DNA of 64,000 nucleotides from Fibrobacter sp. UWH6 (GTDB taxonomy: Bacteria; Fibrobacterota; Fibrobacteria; Fibrobacterales; Fibrobacteraceae), in NCBI RefSeq assembly GCF_900142465.1, contig NZ_FRAX01000001.1, positions 310,001 to 374,000 of the forward strand. The letters run 5' to 3'. Below are positions 26,322 through 35,043 of the stretch, in pieces. The notes beneath the pieces were generated by a model. The model was not told where the DNA came from. It ran no database searches and saw only the letters and a list, made by a program, of their open reading frames with translations. Each line of letters begins with the position of its first letter. The stretch's first letter is position 1. The position numbers and the translations under genes are program-made.

Positions 26322-28793
26322 GTGATTTTATCTAGAACCCATAGGCACTTTAGTGCAATTCTGTGGGCTGTTTTGTTGTTTTTGACAGCCTTGGCTCCTG
26401 CCGTGTTCGGTCAGGAGTTGACCCGCTTTGAACTGGAGGAGCGGGAACAGGTGGAAGAAGACACCACAGAAGTGGATTGGATGAATGATACCACAGGGAC
26501 GGATACCATTGAGTATCGAGCCGTGGACCTGGAATATAATGTGGAAACGGCAACGTTCAACTTGAACAACAGCGCCCAGTTGAAGTATAGGACGGCCACC
26601 CTGGATGCAGACACCATCATGTTCGACCAGGAAAATGCGGTGCTTATGGCCAGCGGCGATCCGGTGCTGAGGGAGACCAAGAATCCCTCCTTGTCGGGTA
26701 TGCGGTTGAAGTACAACATGAAGAGCCGCATCGGTGAAATCTATTACGCTACGACATACCAGGATAACCAGCAGCTGAACGGCATGGAAGTGAGACGTTT
26801 GCCCGACCAGCGAATTCAGATTGCCCGTGGCGACTTTAGTACCTGTAACGATTCCACGCACCAGCACTTCTATTTCTATGGACGTCGAATGGTGGTGAAA
26901 CCCAAGGAAACCATTACTGCCCGACCGGTGGTGCTGAACATTGCCGACGTGCCTGTGGCCGTACTCCCAATGATTGTGGCTCCCCTGAAGAGTGGCCGTA
27001 AATCCGGTATTCTGACTCCTAAGTTCGGTGGCGACCAGAAGCAGGGCTACTACATGAGTAACCTGGGTTTCTACTACGCGCCCAACGACTACTGGGATGC
27101 CACGGTGAAGGGCGATATTATTGAAGGTGAAGAAGCAAGATTTGAACGTTCAACCTTGACCGGGGAAGTCCGATACAGGAAGCGTTATGTGCTGGATGGA
27201 AACATCTCCTATACGTCTTACCTGGAAGAGTTTGACTTTGGAAATAGCGGCTACGATATCCGCTTCAGTCATAATCAGAACTTGACGCCCGATGGCAAGC
27301 ACACCTTGAGCGGTTCCGGCTCCTTCGTCAGTAGCCAGAGTGTCCGTAAGGATAACGCCCTGGATGCCGAAACAATCTTGAACCAGCAGGCCAACGCCCA
27401 GTTGACTTACTCCGGAAAATTCGGAACCAACAAGAGCTTGACGGTAAAGGCTAGCCAACAGCACAACTTGGTGACGGACCTTATGGAACGTCAGATTCCT
27501 GACGTGCAGTACCGCATGAGCGGCCAGCTTTTCGAGTTCGAAGTCGACGAAGACGAAATCGCTGCCGAAGATGGATCTATCCAGTCGTACCTGGAAAAGT
27601 TTAACTATAGCTTTAACAACCGCTTTAACTACTACACCCGCAGGGCCCAGGATACCATCAACGAGACGGATACGACGGCTCAGTATGTGGGTTACACGGG
27701 AACTTATTCTTTAGACTATTCCGGTCATCTTTTCGACGTAATCAACCTGACGCCTCGCGCCACCTTCACGGGTTATTGGACGGGTACGGGCTGGATCAAT
27801 CCCGAAGATTCCCTGAAGTACCGCAAGCGTTATCTGTTGGATCCCGAACACGATGACTACGGTCAGTTCGCCTACAATCACAATTACAGCATTACTGCCG
27901 ATACGAAACTCTATGGTATCTGGGTTCCCGAAATTGGGCGGTTTACCGGTGTGCGTCATGTGCTTTCTCCCAGCGTTTCTTACACTTACGCTCCTGAAAT
28001 CGATACGGTCAAGAAGTTCGCTCCTCATCCGTTGCTGGGGCAGACTCCCTATCAGACTAAGCAGAAAACGGTTGGCTTTGGCCTGAATAATGACTTTGAC
28101 ATTAAGTACTTGAAGGTGGCTGGCTACAAGCCCGATACTTCAAAGGGCGATACCGCCAAGGCTGTTGAAGATCAGTATGGTACCCGTCGTCTCTTGACGA
28201 CTCGCCATAACGTGTCCTACAACTTTGCCGCAGATTCCCTGAACTTCTCGGATATTACGTCTAGCTTTGGCTTCCAGATTCTGCCGGATTACCTGTTTAC
28301 CATCAATACCCGTCACAGTTTCTATCACAAGTATACCGAGGAACCTAATAAGGTCCAGGTGCCTGAGTTGACTTACTGGGGTTATGACTTCTCCAAGCAT
28401 TTTAGCTGGAGTGGTGAATTCAACGGTGGTCTTCCGTCGCAGATGGAAAAGTATGAAATGCTGAAATGGACTTTTGGCCTCGATTACAGTTATTCCTTTA
28501 GCAGTAGCCGAGTCTCTAGGGATTTGTTCCAGGATCAGGTGACCCATTCTACAGGCATTAGCGCAAGCCTTCAGCCGACGCGTAACTGGGAAATGACTTA
28601 TAGCACCCGTTACAACTATAACGAAGGCCGCTTTGTGACCCATAGCTTTACCTTTAACCGTGTACTGCATTGCTGGCAACTTGACTTTAGCTGGACTCCC
28701 ACGGGACCTGCGGCTGGATGGAGCTTCTCCATTTATGTGCGTGATTTGCCTGACCTGAAGCTGAATGCCGGTAGTACGGAAACGTCAAAATAA
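26322..28793 (+). CDS. lptD: LPS assembly protein LptD-like
   Basis: An 823-aa outer-membrane barrel that inserts LPS into the outer leaflet. A signal peptide (residues 1-30, ending VFGQ) is followed by an OstA-type beta-jellyroll (about 60-190: LDADTIMFDQENAVLMASGD, RLKYNMKSRIGEIYYAT). The large barrel with many Tyr-rich strands begins at KSGRKSGILTPKFGGDQKQG, which fits the LptD 'GR-xG-xL-xP-x-(F/Y)' junction. Start is GTG 26322. It is followed by maf, a RodZ-like gene and hisB at short distances, a likely operon. Confidence 0.88.
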   Translation: MILSRTHRHFSAILWAVLLFLTALAPAVFGQELTRFELEEREQVEEDTTEVDWMNDTTGTDTIEYRAVDLEYNVETATFNLNNSAQLKYRTATLDADTIMFDQENAVLMASGDPVLRETKNPSLSGMRLKYNMKSRIGEIYYATTYQDNQQLNGMEVRRLPDQRIQIARGDFSTCNDSTHQHFYFYGRRMVVKPKETITARPVVLNIADVPVAVLPMIVAPLKSGRKSGILTPKFGGDQKQGYYMSNLGFYYAPNDYWDATVKGDIIEGEEARFERSTLTGEVRYRKRYVLDGNISYTSYLEEFDFGNSGYDIRFSHNQNLTPDGKHTLSGSGSFVSSQSVRKDNALDAETILNQQANAQLTYSGKFGTNKSLTVKASQQHNLVTDLMERQIPDVQYRMSGQLFEFEVDEDEIAAEDGSIQSYLEKFNYSFNNRFNYYTRRAQDTINETDTTAQYVGYTGTYSLDYSGHLFDVINLTPRATFTGYWTGTGWINPEDSLKYRKRYLLDPEHDDYGQFAYNHNYSITADTKLYGIWVPEIGRFTGVRHVLSPSVSYTYAPEIDTVKKFAPHPLLGQTPYQTKQKTVGFGLNNDFDIKYLKVAGYKPDTSKGDTAKAVEDQYGTRRLLTTRHNVSYNFAADSLNFSDITSSFGFQILPDYLFTINTRHSFYHKYTEEPNKVQVPELTYWGYDFSKHFSWSGEFNGGLPSQMEKYEMLKWTFGLDYSYSFSSSRVSRDLFQDQVTHSTGISASLQPTRNWEMTYSTRYNYNEGRFVTHSFTFNRVLHCWQLDFSWTPTGPAAGWSFSIYVRDLPDLKLNAGSTETSK

Positions 28794-28810
28794 CTGTTTG
28801 GTAAGTTTAT

Positions 28811-29380
28811 ATGAAAAGTCAGATTGTGCTAGGTAGCGGTTCTCCCCGCCGTTCTGAAATTCTGAAGCTGATCGGTGTAGATTTTCGTGTGGTGGTTTCC
28901 AACGAAGATGAAAATCCCAAGTCTACCGATCCTCTGGAATTCCCCAGGGAAAATGCGACCATCAAGGCCCTTGCGGTTTCCCGTATGGAAAGGGGGGCGG
29001 TGGTGCTTGGCTTTGATACTTTGGTGTTCCTTGATGGGGTTCCTCTTGGAAAGCCGAAGAGCGAGGCGGATGCTCTTGATATGTTGTCAAAGTTGAACGG
29101 TCGTGGCCATAAGGTGATTACCGGGGTGGCTATCGCTCGTGATGGAAAACTTCTTGCGGCATCTGAAGAGGAAACAGAGGTTGTTTTTAGAAACAACACA
29201 TTACAAGAGCTTCAAGAATATGTAAATTCTAGAGACCCTATGGATAAGGCTGGTGCTTATGGTATTCAGACTGCAGGCGCCCGACTTATACAAGGTATTA
29301 ACGGATGTTATTACAACGTTGTGGGTCTGCCTGTGGCGCGGACCTTGCAGATGTTGAGTGATTTGAAGGTTGAGGTGTAG
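28811..29380 (+). CDS. maf: Maf-family nucleoside triphosphate pyrophosphatase
   Basis: A 189-aa enzyme that hydrolyses non-canonical or modified (d)NTPs such as dTTP/UTP to monophosphates. Typical elements are the start IVLGSGSPRRSEILKL, the FDTLV segment, KPKSEADALDMLSKLNGRGH and KAGAYGIQ with LIQGINGCYYNVVGLP. Length is standard. It starts 17 bases after lptD. Confidence 0.93.
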   Translation: MKSQIVLGSGSPRRSEILKLIGVDFRVVVSNEDENPKSTDPLEFPRENATIKALAVSRMERGAVVLGFDTLVFLDGVPLGKPKSEADALDMLSKLNGRGHKVITGVAIARDGKLLAASEEETEVVFRNNTLQELQEYVNSRDPMDKAGAYGIQTAGARLIQGINGCYYNVVGLPVARTLQMLSDLKVEV

Positions 29381-29388
29381 AGAAGTCT

Positions 29389-30375
29389 ATGAACGTTGAA
29401 GAAAAGAGACCTGAAGAACGTCTGGGCGAATATATTGCGCGAGTTCGTGAATCTCGCGGCATGTCTGTTGAAGAACTTTCTGCAGCTACCAAGGTGGCTG
29501 TGTCTTATGTGAAGTCTATTGAAGCCGGTGACTGGAAGGCTTTCCCGGTGGCTGCCTATGTACGCGGTTATTTGAATTCCATTAGCGTTAAGTTGAATTT
29601 GGATTCCGCCCAGGTTTTGTCTAGCTATGCTGCCGAAAGCGGTGCCAAGCTGAGCAATGATTTTGCCGATGTTTCTGACGGAAAGAGAATTGCTCCGGTG
29701 ACTGAAGCGGAAACCAGGAAAAAGAGTAAGGCCGTGCCTATCGCTATTCTCTTGCTCGTACTGGCATTCCTAGTCGCCTCTCGTTTCCTTGATTTGGAAG
29801 CTCTTGCCGAGCAGGCTTCTTCTCCGGCACCGGCTACTGCAGTCGTGGTTGAAGACACCACCGATTCTCAGGAAATTCCTGATGGTGCCGAGGTGATTCC
29901 CGCTGATTCCCTGCAGAAGGATTCCGCTGCTGTTGATTCTACCGAAAAGACAAATGTTGTAAGTCAGGCTGTTGTTGACGAAGCTGTAAAGAAGTCTGAC
30001 CTGCCCGCCTCTGCAACCATCTTTATCTCTTCTGATTCCAAGACTGATTCGGCTAAGGTTGAAGAGACCGCTGCAGAAGAAGCTAAGGCCCCCAAGACCA
30101 AGAAGACCAACTTCCTGCTGGTGGGTTCCGGTGAATCCCTTTCCTGGGTTGGCCTCAAGCGTCGTGAAAGCGATAACGCCTTCCTGAAGGAAGCCAACAT
30201 TTCCCGCGCCGGTGTCAAGATGGTCTACAATACTACTGATACCTTGTGCGTTACCATTGGCGATCCCAAGGCTATTGCCAAGATGTATCTGAATGGCGTT
30301 GAAACGGCCCTGCCCGAAATGAAGTTTGGCCGCGTGACCCGTTTCCGCGTGTTTGGTGGCAGAATCGTAAAGTAA
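29389..30375 (+). CDS. RodZ-like helix-turn-helix membrane protein
   Basis: A 328-aa protein. The N-terminal HTH_25 domain (residues 10-75: LGEYIARVRESRGMSVEELS, GDWKAFPVAAYVRGYLNSIS) is cytoplasmic. A membrane helix follows (about 107-127) and a Ser/Asp/Glu-rich linker. The periplasmic beta domain (about 238-325, DUF4115-like) carries the ...W/V..D...E segment in altered form. This matches RodZ, which links MreB to the cell wall enzymes. Here the linker is acidic and the C-terminal domain divergent. It lies between maf and hisB. Confidence 0.8.
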   Translation: MNVEEKRPEERLGEYIARVRESRGMSVEELSAATKVAVSYVKSIEAGDWKAFPVAAYVRGYLNSISVKLNLDSAQVLSSYAAESGAKLSNDFADVSDGKRIAPVTEAETRKKSKAVPIAILLLVLAFLVASRFLDLEALAEQASSPAPATAVVVEDTTDSQEIPDGAEVIPADSLQKDSAAVDSTEKTNVVSQAVVDEAVKKSDLPASATIFISSDSKTDSAKVEETAAEEAKAPKTKKTNFLLVGSGESLSWVGLKRRESDNAFLKEANISRAGVKMVYNTTDTLCVTIGDPKAIAKMYLNGVETALPEMKFGRVTRFRVFGGRIVK

Positions 30376-30384
30376 AGGATTCCT

Positions 30385-30969
30385 ATGCGTACTTCCTCTA
30401 TTTCTAGAAAGACTAACGAAACTGACATCACCTTGACTTTGAACCTGGACGATTGCACCCACGGCAAGATTAGTTCCGGTAATGGCTTCCTGGATCACAT
30501 GCTGAATCTGTTCCAGTGCCATGGTGGTTTCCACCTGGATTTGACCTGCAAGGGTGACGTCGAAGTGGACATGCACCACAGCATGGAAGATATCGCCATT
30601 GTTCTTGGTCAGGCTCTGGTTGAATGCCTGGGCGACAAGAAGGGTATTGAACGCTATGGTTTTTACTTTGTTCCCATGGACGAAGCATTGAGCCGCGTTT
30701 GCATTGACTTTAGCAACCGCATCGGTTTCGTGTGGAATGTGAAGCTCCCTGGTCCTACCGCCGGTGGTATCGAAGCTAGCATGTTCGAACATTTCTTCAA
30801 GAGTCTTGCCGAAAATGCTCGTATGAATCTGCATGTGGAACTGTTCTATGGTAACGACAACCACCATTGCCTCGAAAGCATCTTCAAGGCATTTGCCCGT
30901 TCCGTGGCTATGGCTGTGGCTCCCTCTCGCAACGTGAAAGGCGTCCCCAGTTCCAAGGGCGTGCTGTAA
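30385..30969 (+). CDS. hisB: imidazoleglycerol-phosphate dehydratase
   Basis: A 194-aa manganese enzyme of histidine biosynthesis that dehydrates imidazole glycerol phosphate. The metal-binding repeats are DHMLNLFQCHGGF and DMHHSMEDIAI in the first half and EHFFKSLAENARMNLHV and NDNHHCLESIFKAFARSV in the second. It ends with the family signature GVPSSKGVL. No fused phosphatase domain is present (monofunctional type). It is preceded by AAGGATT and located at the end of the lptD-maf-rodZ run. Confidence 0.96.
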   Translation: MRTSSISRKTNETDITLTLNLDDCTHGKISSGNGFLDHMLNLFQCHGGFHLDLTCKGDVEVDMHHSMEDIAIVLGQALVECLGDKKGIERYGFYFVPMDEALSRVCIDFSNRIGFVWNVKLPGPTAGGIEASMFEHFFKSLAENARMNLHVELFYGNDNHHCLESIFKAFARSVAMAVAPSRNVKGVPSSKGVL

Positions 30970-30999
30970 GAGAGCAAAGAACTAAAAGATTAAAGCAAA

Positions 31000-31029
31000 G
31001 AAGGCTTGCGGCATTCGCCCGCAAGCCTT
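31000..31029 (+). terminator. long hairpin after hisB
   Basis: AAGGCTTGCGG-N7-CCGCAAGCCTT is an 11-bp perfect stem. It lacks a strong T tract on the plus side, so termination may be weak or factor-aided. Confidence 0.5.
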
Positions 31030-31035
31030 CTACGA

Positions 31036-31122
31036 ATTAATAAGCCAGGCGCCTCCGGCGCGACTATAAAAACTCATAGCACACAACTGAAAACTCACCG
31101 CTGAAAGGAGCCGCAGGCTCCG
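31036..31122. repeat. intergenic hairpin mosaic
   Basis: Contains GGCGCCTCCGGCGCG and GGAGCCGCAGGCTCC separated by A/T-rich ACTCATAGC and ACTGAAAACTCACC pieces. Same style as the mosaics at 420, 10,646, 17,570 and 21,271. Confidence 0.5.
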
Positions 31123-31126
31123 CCCT

Positions 31127-31744
31127 CTAAATCTTCGGGACTCTGACTTTGTCGCCTGCGTTCAGGTGTTCCAATGCGACGCCTGCGTTTACTGACTGCA
31201 GGGCCGAAAGTACGTAGAAGCGGGGGAGGTTCTGGACTCCGGCACCATAGGTCTTCTTGAGAAGCTTGAACAAATCGTCGCCGTCGGCTGCGGTAACGGT
31301 CTTGTAAAGGCTGGAGTTAGACGGGTCGGACTGCAACTTGGAGAGGGCTTCGCTGAACTTGTTGGCGAAGTTCTCGGCGCCGGCGCTCTGGCTATTGGCG
31401 AAGACGTTGTTGTTCTTCTTGGCGGAATTCTTGGCAACCTGGTTTGCGAAACCCTTTTTGGGTTCCTTCTTGCCGGTGACTGAACCTGGCAACTGGAACA
31501 CGGGAGCCTTGAAAGTGTTCATGGAAATGTTGGCTTCGGCCTCTTTTTTCTGTTTGACCGGCTCCTGTGACAGGATTTCTTCCAGGTTAGCGATGTATGT
31601 GCTGTCAGGCCACTCCACTAGGGGCATCTTCTGGTTAATGACGATGATTTTGGCGATGGGGGTGTCATTTCCGCAGGCAACCATGTTTGCGGTTACGAAA
31701 AAGGCGGATCCAGCCAGCAAAATACCTGTAAAAAATCGTTTCAT
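31127..31744 (-). CDS. lipoprotein with LysM-like C-terminus
   Basis: A 205-aa protein. The start ATG 31744 gives a signal peptide (MKRFFTGILLAGSAFFVTAN) with lipobox MVAC, so it is lipid-anchored. The middle is Lys/Asn/Ala-rich and probably disordered. The end (DGDDLFKLLKKTYGAG, then LNAGDKVRVPKI) has the spacing of a LysM-type peptidoglycan-binding unit. A longer frame from 31789 is unlikely, because TATTTTTG at 31750-31757 forms a -10 element placing transcription start next to this ATG. Convergent with hisB. Confidence 0.75.
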   Translation of the reverse strand: MKRFFTGILLAGSAFFVTANMVACGNDTPIAKIIVINQKMPLVEWPDSTYIANLEEILSQEPVKQKKEAEANISMNTFKAPVFQLPGSVTGKKEPKKGFANQVAKNSAKKNNNVFANSQSAGAENFANKFSEALSKLQSDPSNSSLYKTVTAADGDDLFKLLKKTYGAGVQNLPRFYVLSALQSVNAGVALEHLNAGDKVRVPKI

Positions 31745-31749
31745 GGGTT

Positions 31750-31757
31750 CAAAAATA
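31750..31757 (-). promoter_or_regulatory. -10 element TATTTTTG at the lipoprotein start
   Basis: On the minus strand TATTTTTG is followed by AACCC and ATG 31744. Predicted start of transcription is one base before the ATG, the same geometry as at rlmN and DUF5662. Confidence 0.45.
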
Positions 31758-31834
31758 CTAATTTCCCTTGCCAAAATGGCGAAAAACATCTAAATTTAGG
31801 TTCTCTAAACAACTACTTCACAGGAAGTTATACA

Positions 31835-32134
31835 ATGAAAGAAGGTATCCACCCTAACTATCAACCGGTCGTGTTCGTCGATGCGAATACGGGTAAAGAA
31901 TATATCACCCGCTCCACGAAGTCTTCCGCCGAAAAGAAGACTATCGATGGTGTAGAGTACAGTGTGATCTCTCTCGAAATTACTGCAGATACCCATCCGT
32001 TCTGGACTGGTAAGCAGCATCGCGTGGATACCGCTGGCCGTATCGATCGCTTCAACAAGCGTTTCGCCGGCAACATCACTGGTGCAAAGCGCAAGACTCG
32101 CAAGGCAGAACGCCCGGCAGCTGACGCTGAATAA
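31835..32134 (+). CDS. rpmE2: 50S ribosomal protein L31, type B
   Basis: A 99-aa ribosomal protein. MKEGIHPNYQPVVFVDANTG, then KEYITRSTKSS and HPFWTGKQ with RVDTAGRIDRFNKRFAG are L31 signatures. The zinc cysteines of type A are absent, which defines the zinc-free type B (C- form). The tail is Lys/Arg-rich, then acidic. An AGGAAG ribosome site precedes the ATG and a strong terminator follows, so it is monocistronic. Confidence 0.95.
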   Translation: MKEGIHPNYQPVVFVDANTGKEYITRSTKSSAEKKTIDGVEYSVISLEITADTHPFWTGKQHRVDTAGRIDRFNKRFAGNITGAKRKTRKAERPAADAE

Positions 32135-32150
32135 TTGGACTTGTTCCGCT

Positions 32151-32181
32151 GCCTCCCTTCCAAACAAAGGGAGGCTTTTTT
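32151..32181 (+). terminator. terminator of the L31 gene
   Basis: GCCTCCC-N11-GGGAGGC (32151-32175) followed by six T residues. Confidence 0.88.
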
Positions 32182-32229
32182 AATTTTGCAGCACCATAAG
32201 ATTTATCAATAAACTCAACTAGGATTGTT

Positions 32230-33084
32230 ATGAAGAAGCAACTCACAATTTGCGCCGCTGCTCTCATTGCCATGGCAATGACCGGTTGCGAAAAGACTGG
32301 CACCATCGAAGGTGTTGTCCTTGATCCGTTTACTGGCAAGGCTATCGAAATGCCCACCGTTTGGATGGACTCTACCATCTACGGTACCCAGAATCCCAAG
32401 TATCCGTACAAGGGTGAACTGAAGGAAGGTAAGTTCAAGTTTGAAAAGGTTCCCGTTGGCAGCTACCTGATCAAGGCTCGTCGTTCTAAGTACATCCTCG
32501 GCCAGCAGCGCATTGCTACCGCCGACGAAAACCCGAACATTTCCGTGACCCTGTATGAATACAGCGATCAGGTTAAGCCGGGTCTGTACAAGACTGGTAC
32601 CACCGAAGGTCCCGAAAAGATTGAAAACCAGTGGGTGATCTACTCTACCACCTGTAACGAATCTGTTGCTGGTTATCGTCTGACCATGCCCATCGATACC
32701 GATGCTGGCAAGGTTCCTGGCAAGAAGGACAAGAAGAAGAAGCCGGCTAAGGCTGTTAAGGTTTCTAACCTTCCCGCTCCGTTGGCCATGGGCAGCGCAC
32801 TTGACGTTTACTATGTGAACGCAAGCTCCGTTACCTCTCCGCTGGTTGCTACTGCTTTCGCCGCTGTTGAAGGCAAGATTGCTGACCACGCTGACTGTAA
32901 GGGTTTTGGCGCCGACGAAAAGAACGGTCTCTTTGTTGACAAGTCCAAGAGCACTGCTCTGACTGTTGAATACAAGGCTGAAAACTTGTTCGAAGTCAAG
33001 GGCAACCTGCCCGCAGGCAAGCAGATCATCCAGCTGTCTCAGGACGGCAAGACTCTGCAGACCTACTACTTCGAGGTGAAGTAA
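32230..33084 (+). CDS. lipoprotein with carboxypeptidase-regulatory-like N-domain
   Basis: A 284-aa protein with a lipoprotein signal (MKKQLTICAAALIAMAMTGC, Cys20 as anchor). Residues about 24-100 (GTIEGVVLDPFTGKAIEMPT, KFKFEKVPVGSYLIKARRSK) resemble a CarboxypepD_reg/transthyretin-like beta domain. A Lys-rich linker (KKDKKKKPAKAVK) leads to a C-terminal part that I do not recognise. Likely on the inner face of the outer membrane or the surface. It is monocistronic, ending in a terminator at 33102. Confidence 0.68.
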   Translation: MKKQLTICAAALIAMAMTGCEKTGTIEGVVLDPFTGKAIEMPTVWMDSTIYGTQNPKYPYKGELKEGKFKFEKVPVGSYLIKARRSKYILGQQRIATADENPNISVTLYEYSDQVKPGLYKTGTTEGPEKIENQWVIYSTTCNESVAGYRLTMPIDTDAGKVPGKKDKKKKPAKAVKVSNLPAPLAMGSALDVYYVNASSVTSPLVATAFAAVEGKIADHADCKGFGADEKNGLFVDKSKSTALTVEYKAENLFEVKGNLPAGKQIIQLSQDGKTLQTYYFEVK

Positions 33085-33101
33085 TAGCTAATCGCTTTGA
33101 A

Positions 33102-33133
33102 CCCTGTAACCGTCTAGGTTGCAGGGATTTTTT
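33102..33133 (+). terminator. terminator of the lipoprotein gene
   Basis: CCCTGTAAC-N6-GTTGCAGGG (one mismatch) followed by ATTTTTT. Confidence 0.7.
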
Positions 33134-33158
33134 AGTACTCTCTGTGTGACCAAAACGT

Positions 33159-33189
33159 GACCGGACTTGGCTGTCTGGTCGCTTTTTTT
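33159..33189 (+). terminator. second intrinsic terminator
   Basis: An 8-bp stem with one G-T pair, a 6-base loop and GCTTTTTTT. It stands 75 bases after the lipoprotein stop and may protect the core operon from or against the element. Confidence 0.7.
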
Positions 33190-33363
33190 GTTGACGTTTG
33201 TATATTTTAGTAAGGGGGGATATTGTACGTGAATTATCCCTGAATATGGGGGCCGTGTGGCTTATTGTTGCCATTTGCGCGCCGCAGTCTCTTAAATGTT
33301 GCTTTTGGTTGAATTTGATTTTTGTAGCGATAGTGGTTACCGCAAGCTGATTGTGTAACGAAA

Positions 33364-33390
33364 GAGCACCCGCTACCTATGCGGGCGCTC
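33364..33390 (-). terminator. hairpin after the element's left-end operon
   Basis: GAGC-x-CCCGC-N7-GCGGG-x-GCTC, located 13 bases past the stop of the 33404 gene on the minus strand. The T tract is weak on both sides. Confidence 0.5.
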
Positions 33391-33403
33391 TTGATTTGTT
33401 TCA

Positions 33404-33955
33404 TTACGTTTGCTGACTCCATGAGCCAATTTGGTCTTCATAGAGGTTTACTAGAACAATGCCTGGGGCAAGATATGCAAACTCATAACCATAGAGGGTG
33501 AAGTCAATACAGGCAGGTGGTTTAGTGGCTTTGGGGGACTTATAGTAGTCAAATGAGTTTGCTTTAGTTTTTTCTTGCCCCTTTTGTGGTTTCCCTGGGG
33601 GAGCTCTTCGAGTGAAGGATTTTCCTAGAAGGGGAAACATAAGATCGTGAATTGAAGAAATGCCGTGCACTACGCTTCGGTAGAGGTGAATAGTTTCACG
33701 GAAACCGTAGGCCGCACGATACAGCTTAAAGAACATAGAGCTCTTGTTGGCGCAGGATACCTTTATCAGGATATTCCCCTCGTCGGACACATATTGGAAG
33801 CCCATGGAAAAGCGCTCGGTTGTCTTTCCGTTCCATGCGAGAGCATAGACTTTACGAGCACGTTGTTCCCAGTCGATGTATTGCCTTTGGGCGTACTTGT
33901 CTTGATATGGTGTAGGACGTTCGATAAGGATCGCTACGATTGTTAGGTTACTCAT
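33404..33955 (-). CDS. unknown protein of the element's left end
   Basis: A 183-aa protein I do not recognise. It has no signal peptide or membrane segment. It is rich in aromatic residues, with a basic Pro/Gly/Lys stretch in the middle (RRAPPGKPQKGQEKTK). Its ATG overlaps the stop of the primase-like gene by four bases, so it is translated with it. The leader AAAAAAGAGACTT before its start is also found before the gene at 35622. It probably serves the element's replication or transfer, which is inferred from position only. Confidence 0.6.
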   Translation of the reverse strand: MSNLTIVAILIERPTPYQDKYAQRQYIDWEQRARKVYALAWNGKTTERFSMGFQYVSDEGNILIKVSCANKSSMFFKLYRAAYGFRETIHLYRSVVHGISSIHDLMFPLLGKSFTRRAPPGKPQKGQEKTKANSFDYYKSPKATKPPACIDFTLYGYEFAYLAPGIVLVNLYEDQIGSWSQQT

Positions 33956-34992
33956 TGAAGTCTCTTTTTTGCGGCGAGAAGGTTAAGCCAGTCATCAAGT
34001 TTTTTTCGCCATTTTCCTTCTAGGGGCTCATGATATTTTTCCTGCCAGTAGTAGTTGGCGTACCTGTAGTCCTTTTTCTCGTGGATATGGCGGAGTACAA
34101 GGGGACCTAACTTAATAATGGCGTCGAATTTATTTGCGAAGGGCTCGGATAGCCACTTATCAAAGGTCAAGCTAATCTTTTTGGATGTATAGGCTTTGAA
34201 ATTTTTGAGAATTTCGTCTTCAACAGGTTGACCCCGGAAGGCGGAGATGTTATTTAGGATCCTATTTTCTGCAACCTTTATTTCTTTTTCTGCGACTGTT
34301 ATCAGCTCACATGCAATGCTGCTTTGGGTTTGGAAGGTTTCCTTTTCGAGCTCGTGAATGTTTATTGGTGGGACTGCGGGAACTACATCGTTCAGGAGGT
34401 GTGCTGTAGGGTATGGTATCCCAGTGGGGTTGTCTATGAATTTGAATAGTTTTAACCCATACTTGTCCTTGACCACGGGCATGTATTGGAATTGATGATT
34501 TCGGAAGCAAGAACAGTCTGGCTTAATTCCTTCAATTGTGAATGTTGATTCTGCGTTTTTCTCAAATGCGCGAGTGCGCTGGACGGCCGGAATTGGGGCG
34601 TCTAGCCTTAGAACCACTCTTAATCTAGGATTGGTAAAGGAGTGCTTGAAAGTGGTGAAAAGGAAGTAGTCGTAATTCTTAAAGAAGTTCCTAACGGTTT
34701 GAATTTTTACGCCGTCGTCGTAGTCGATAATGACGAAGGTTATGGCGGTCATGGTATCCTTATCTTGGCTCTTCCACTTGTTGCATTGGCAGAATCCAAT
34801 TTGGAATAGGGGCGCTTTTTCCTTGTCTCCTACAAGAGGTGTCTTAAATAGGGTTTTGAGCGTTTCGTAGTTTGGTATTTTGTGAACGTTGAATGCCGAA
34901 TTCTTCCCATTTTTTCGAATAACAAGAAAACCCAGCGGTGGTTCCGTTTTTGCTTTCTTCATTTTTTTCAATTTTCGGGAAGTCTTCGGCAT
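33952..34992 (-). CDS. primase-like (archaeo-eukaryotic primase type) replication protein
   Basis: A 346-aa protein. The block ITFVIIDYDDGVKIQTVRNF carries a D-x-D metal pair, followed by YDYFLFTTFKHSFTNPRLRV and VLRLDAPIP. This resembles the core of phage and plasmid AEP primase/PrimPol proteins (D-x-D, then T-x-x-H-x-x-x-x-P-x-x-R-x-x-L-x-L-D-x-P). A Cys cluster (FCQCNKW) lies earlier. The C-terminal 150 residues are helical and unrecognised. It would prime replication of the element. The start has no clear ribosome site, and Met11 is an alternative. Confidence 0.6.
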   Translation of the reverse strand: MPKTSRKLKKMKKAKTEPPLGFLVIRKNGKNSAFNVHKIPNYETLKTLFKTPLVGDKEKAPLFQIGFCQCNKWKSQDKDTMTAITFVIIDYDDGVKIQTVRNFFKNYDYFLFTTFKHSFTNPRLRVVLRLDAPIPAVQRTRAFEKNAESTFTIEGIKPDCSCFRNHQFQYMPVVKDKYGLKLFKFIDNPTGIPYPTAHLLNDVVPAVPPINIHELEKETFQTQSSIACELITVAEKEIKVAENRILNNISAFRGQPVEDEILKNFKAYTSKKISLTFDKWLSEPFANKFDAIIKLGPLVLRHIHEKKDYRYANYYWQEKYHEPLEGKWRKKLDDWLNLLAAKKRLQ

Positions 34993-35043
34993 TTGAGTGT
35001 AGTCGCGAGAGGATAAATATTGGCCTTGTGCTATATGATATTC

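Larger units (their letters stand above)
33134..33403. other. gene-free junction region left of the accessory block
   Basis: No supported ORF. A second terminator (GACCGGAC-N6-GTCTGGTC at 33159-33180, with seven T residues) lies next to a TGACC-N6-TGACC direct repeat. The base composition changes here from core to AT-richer accessory sequence. This is my best guess for the left end of the integrated element, but no matching direct repeat was found near the integrase end by eye. Confidence 0.45.
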
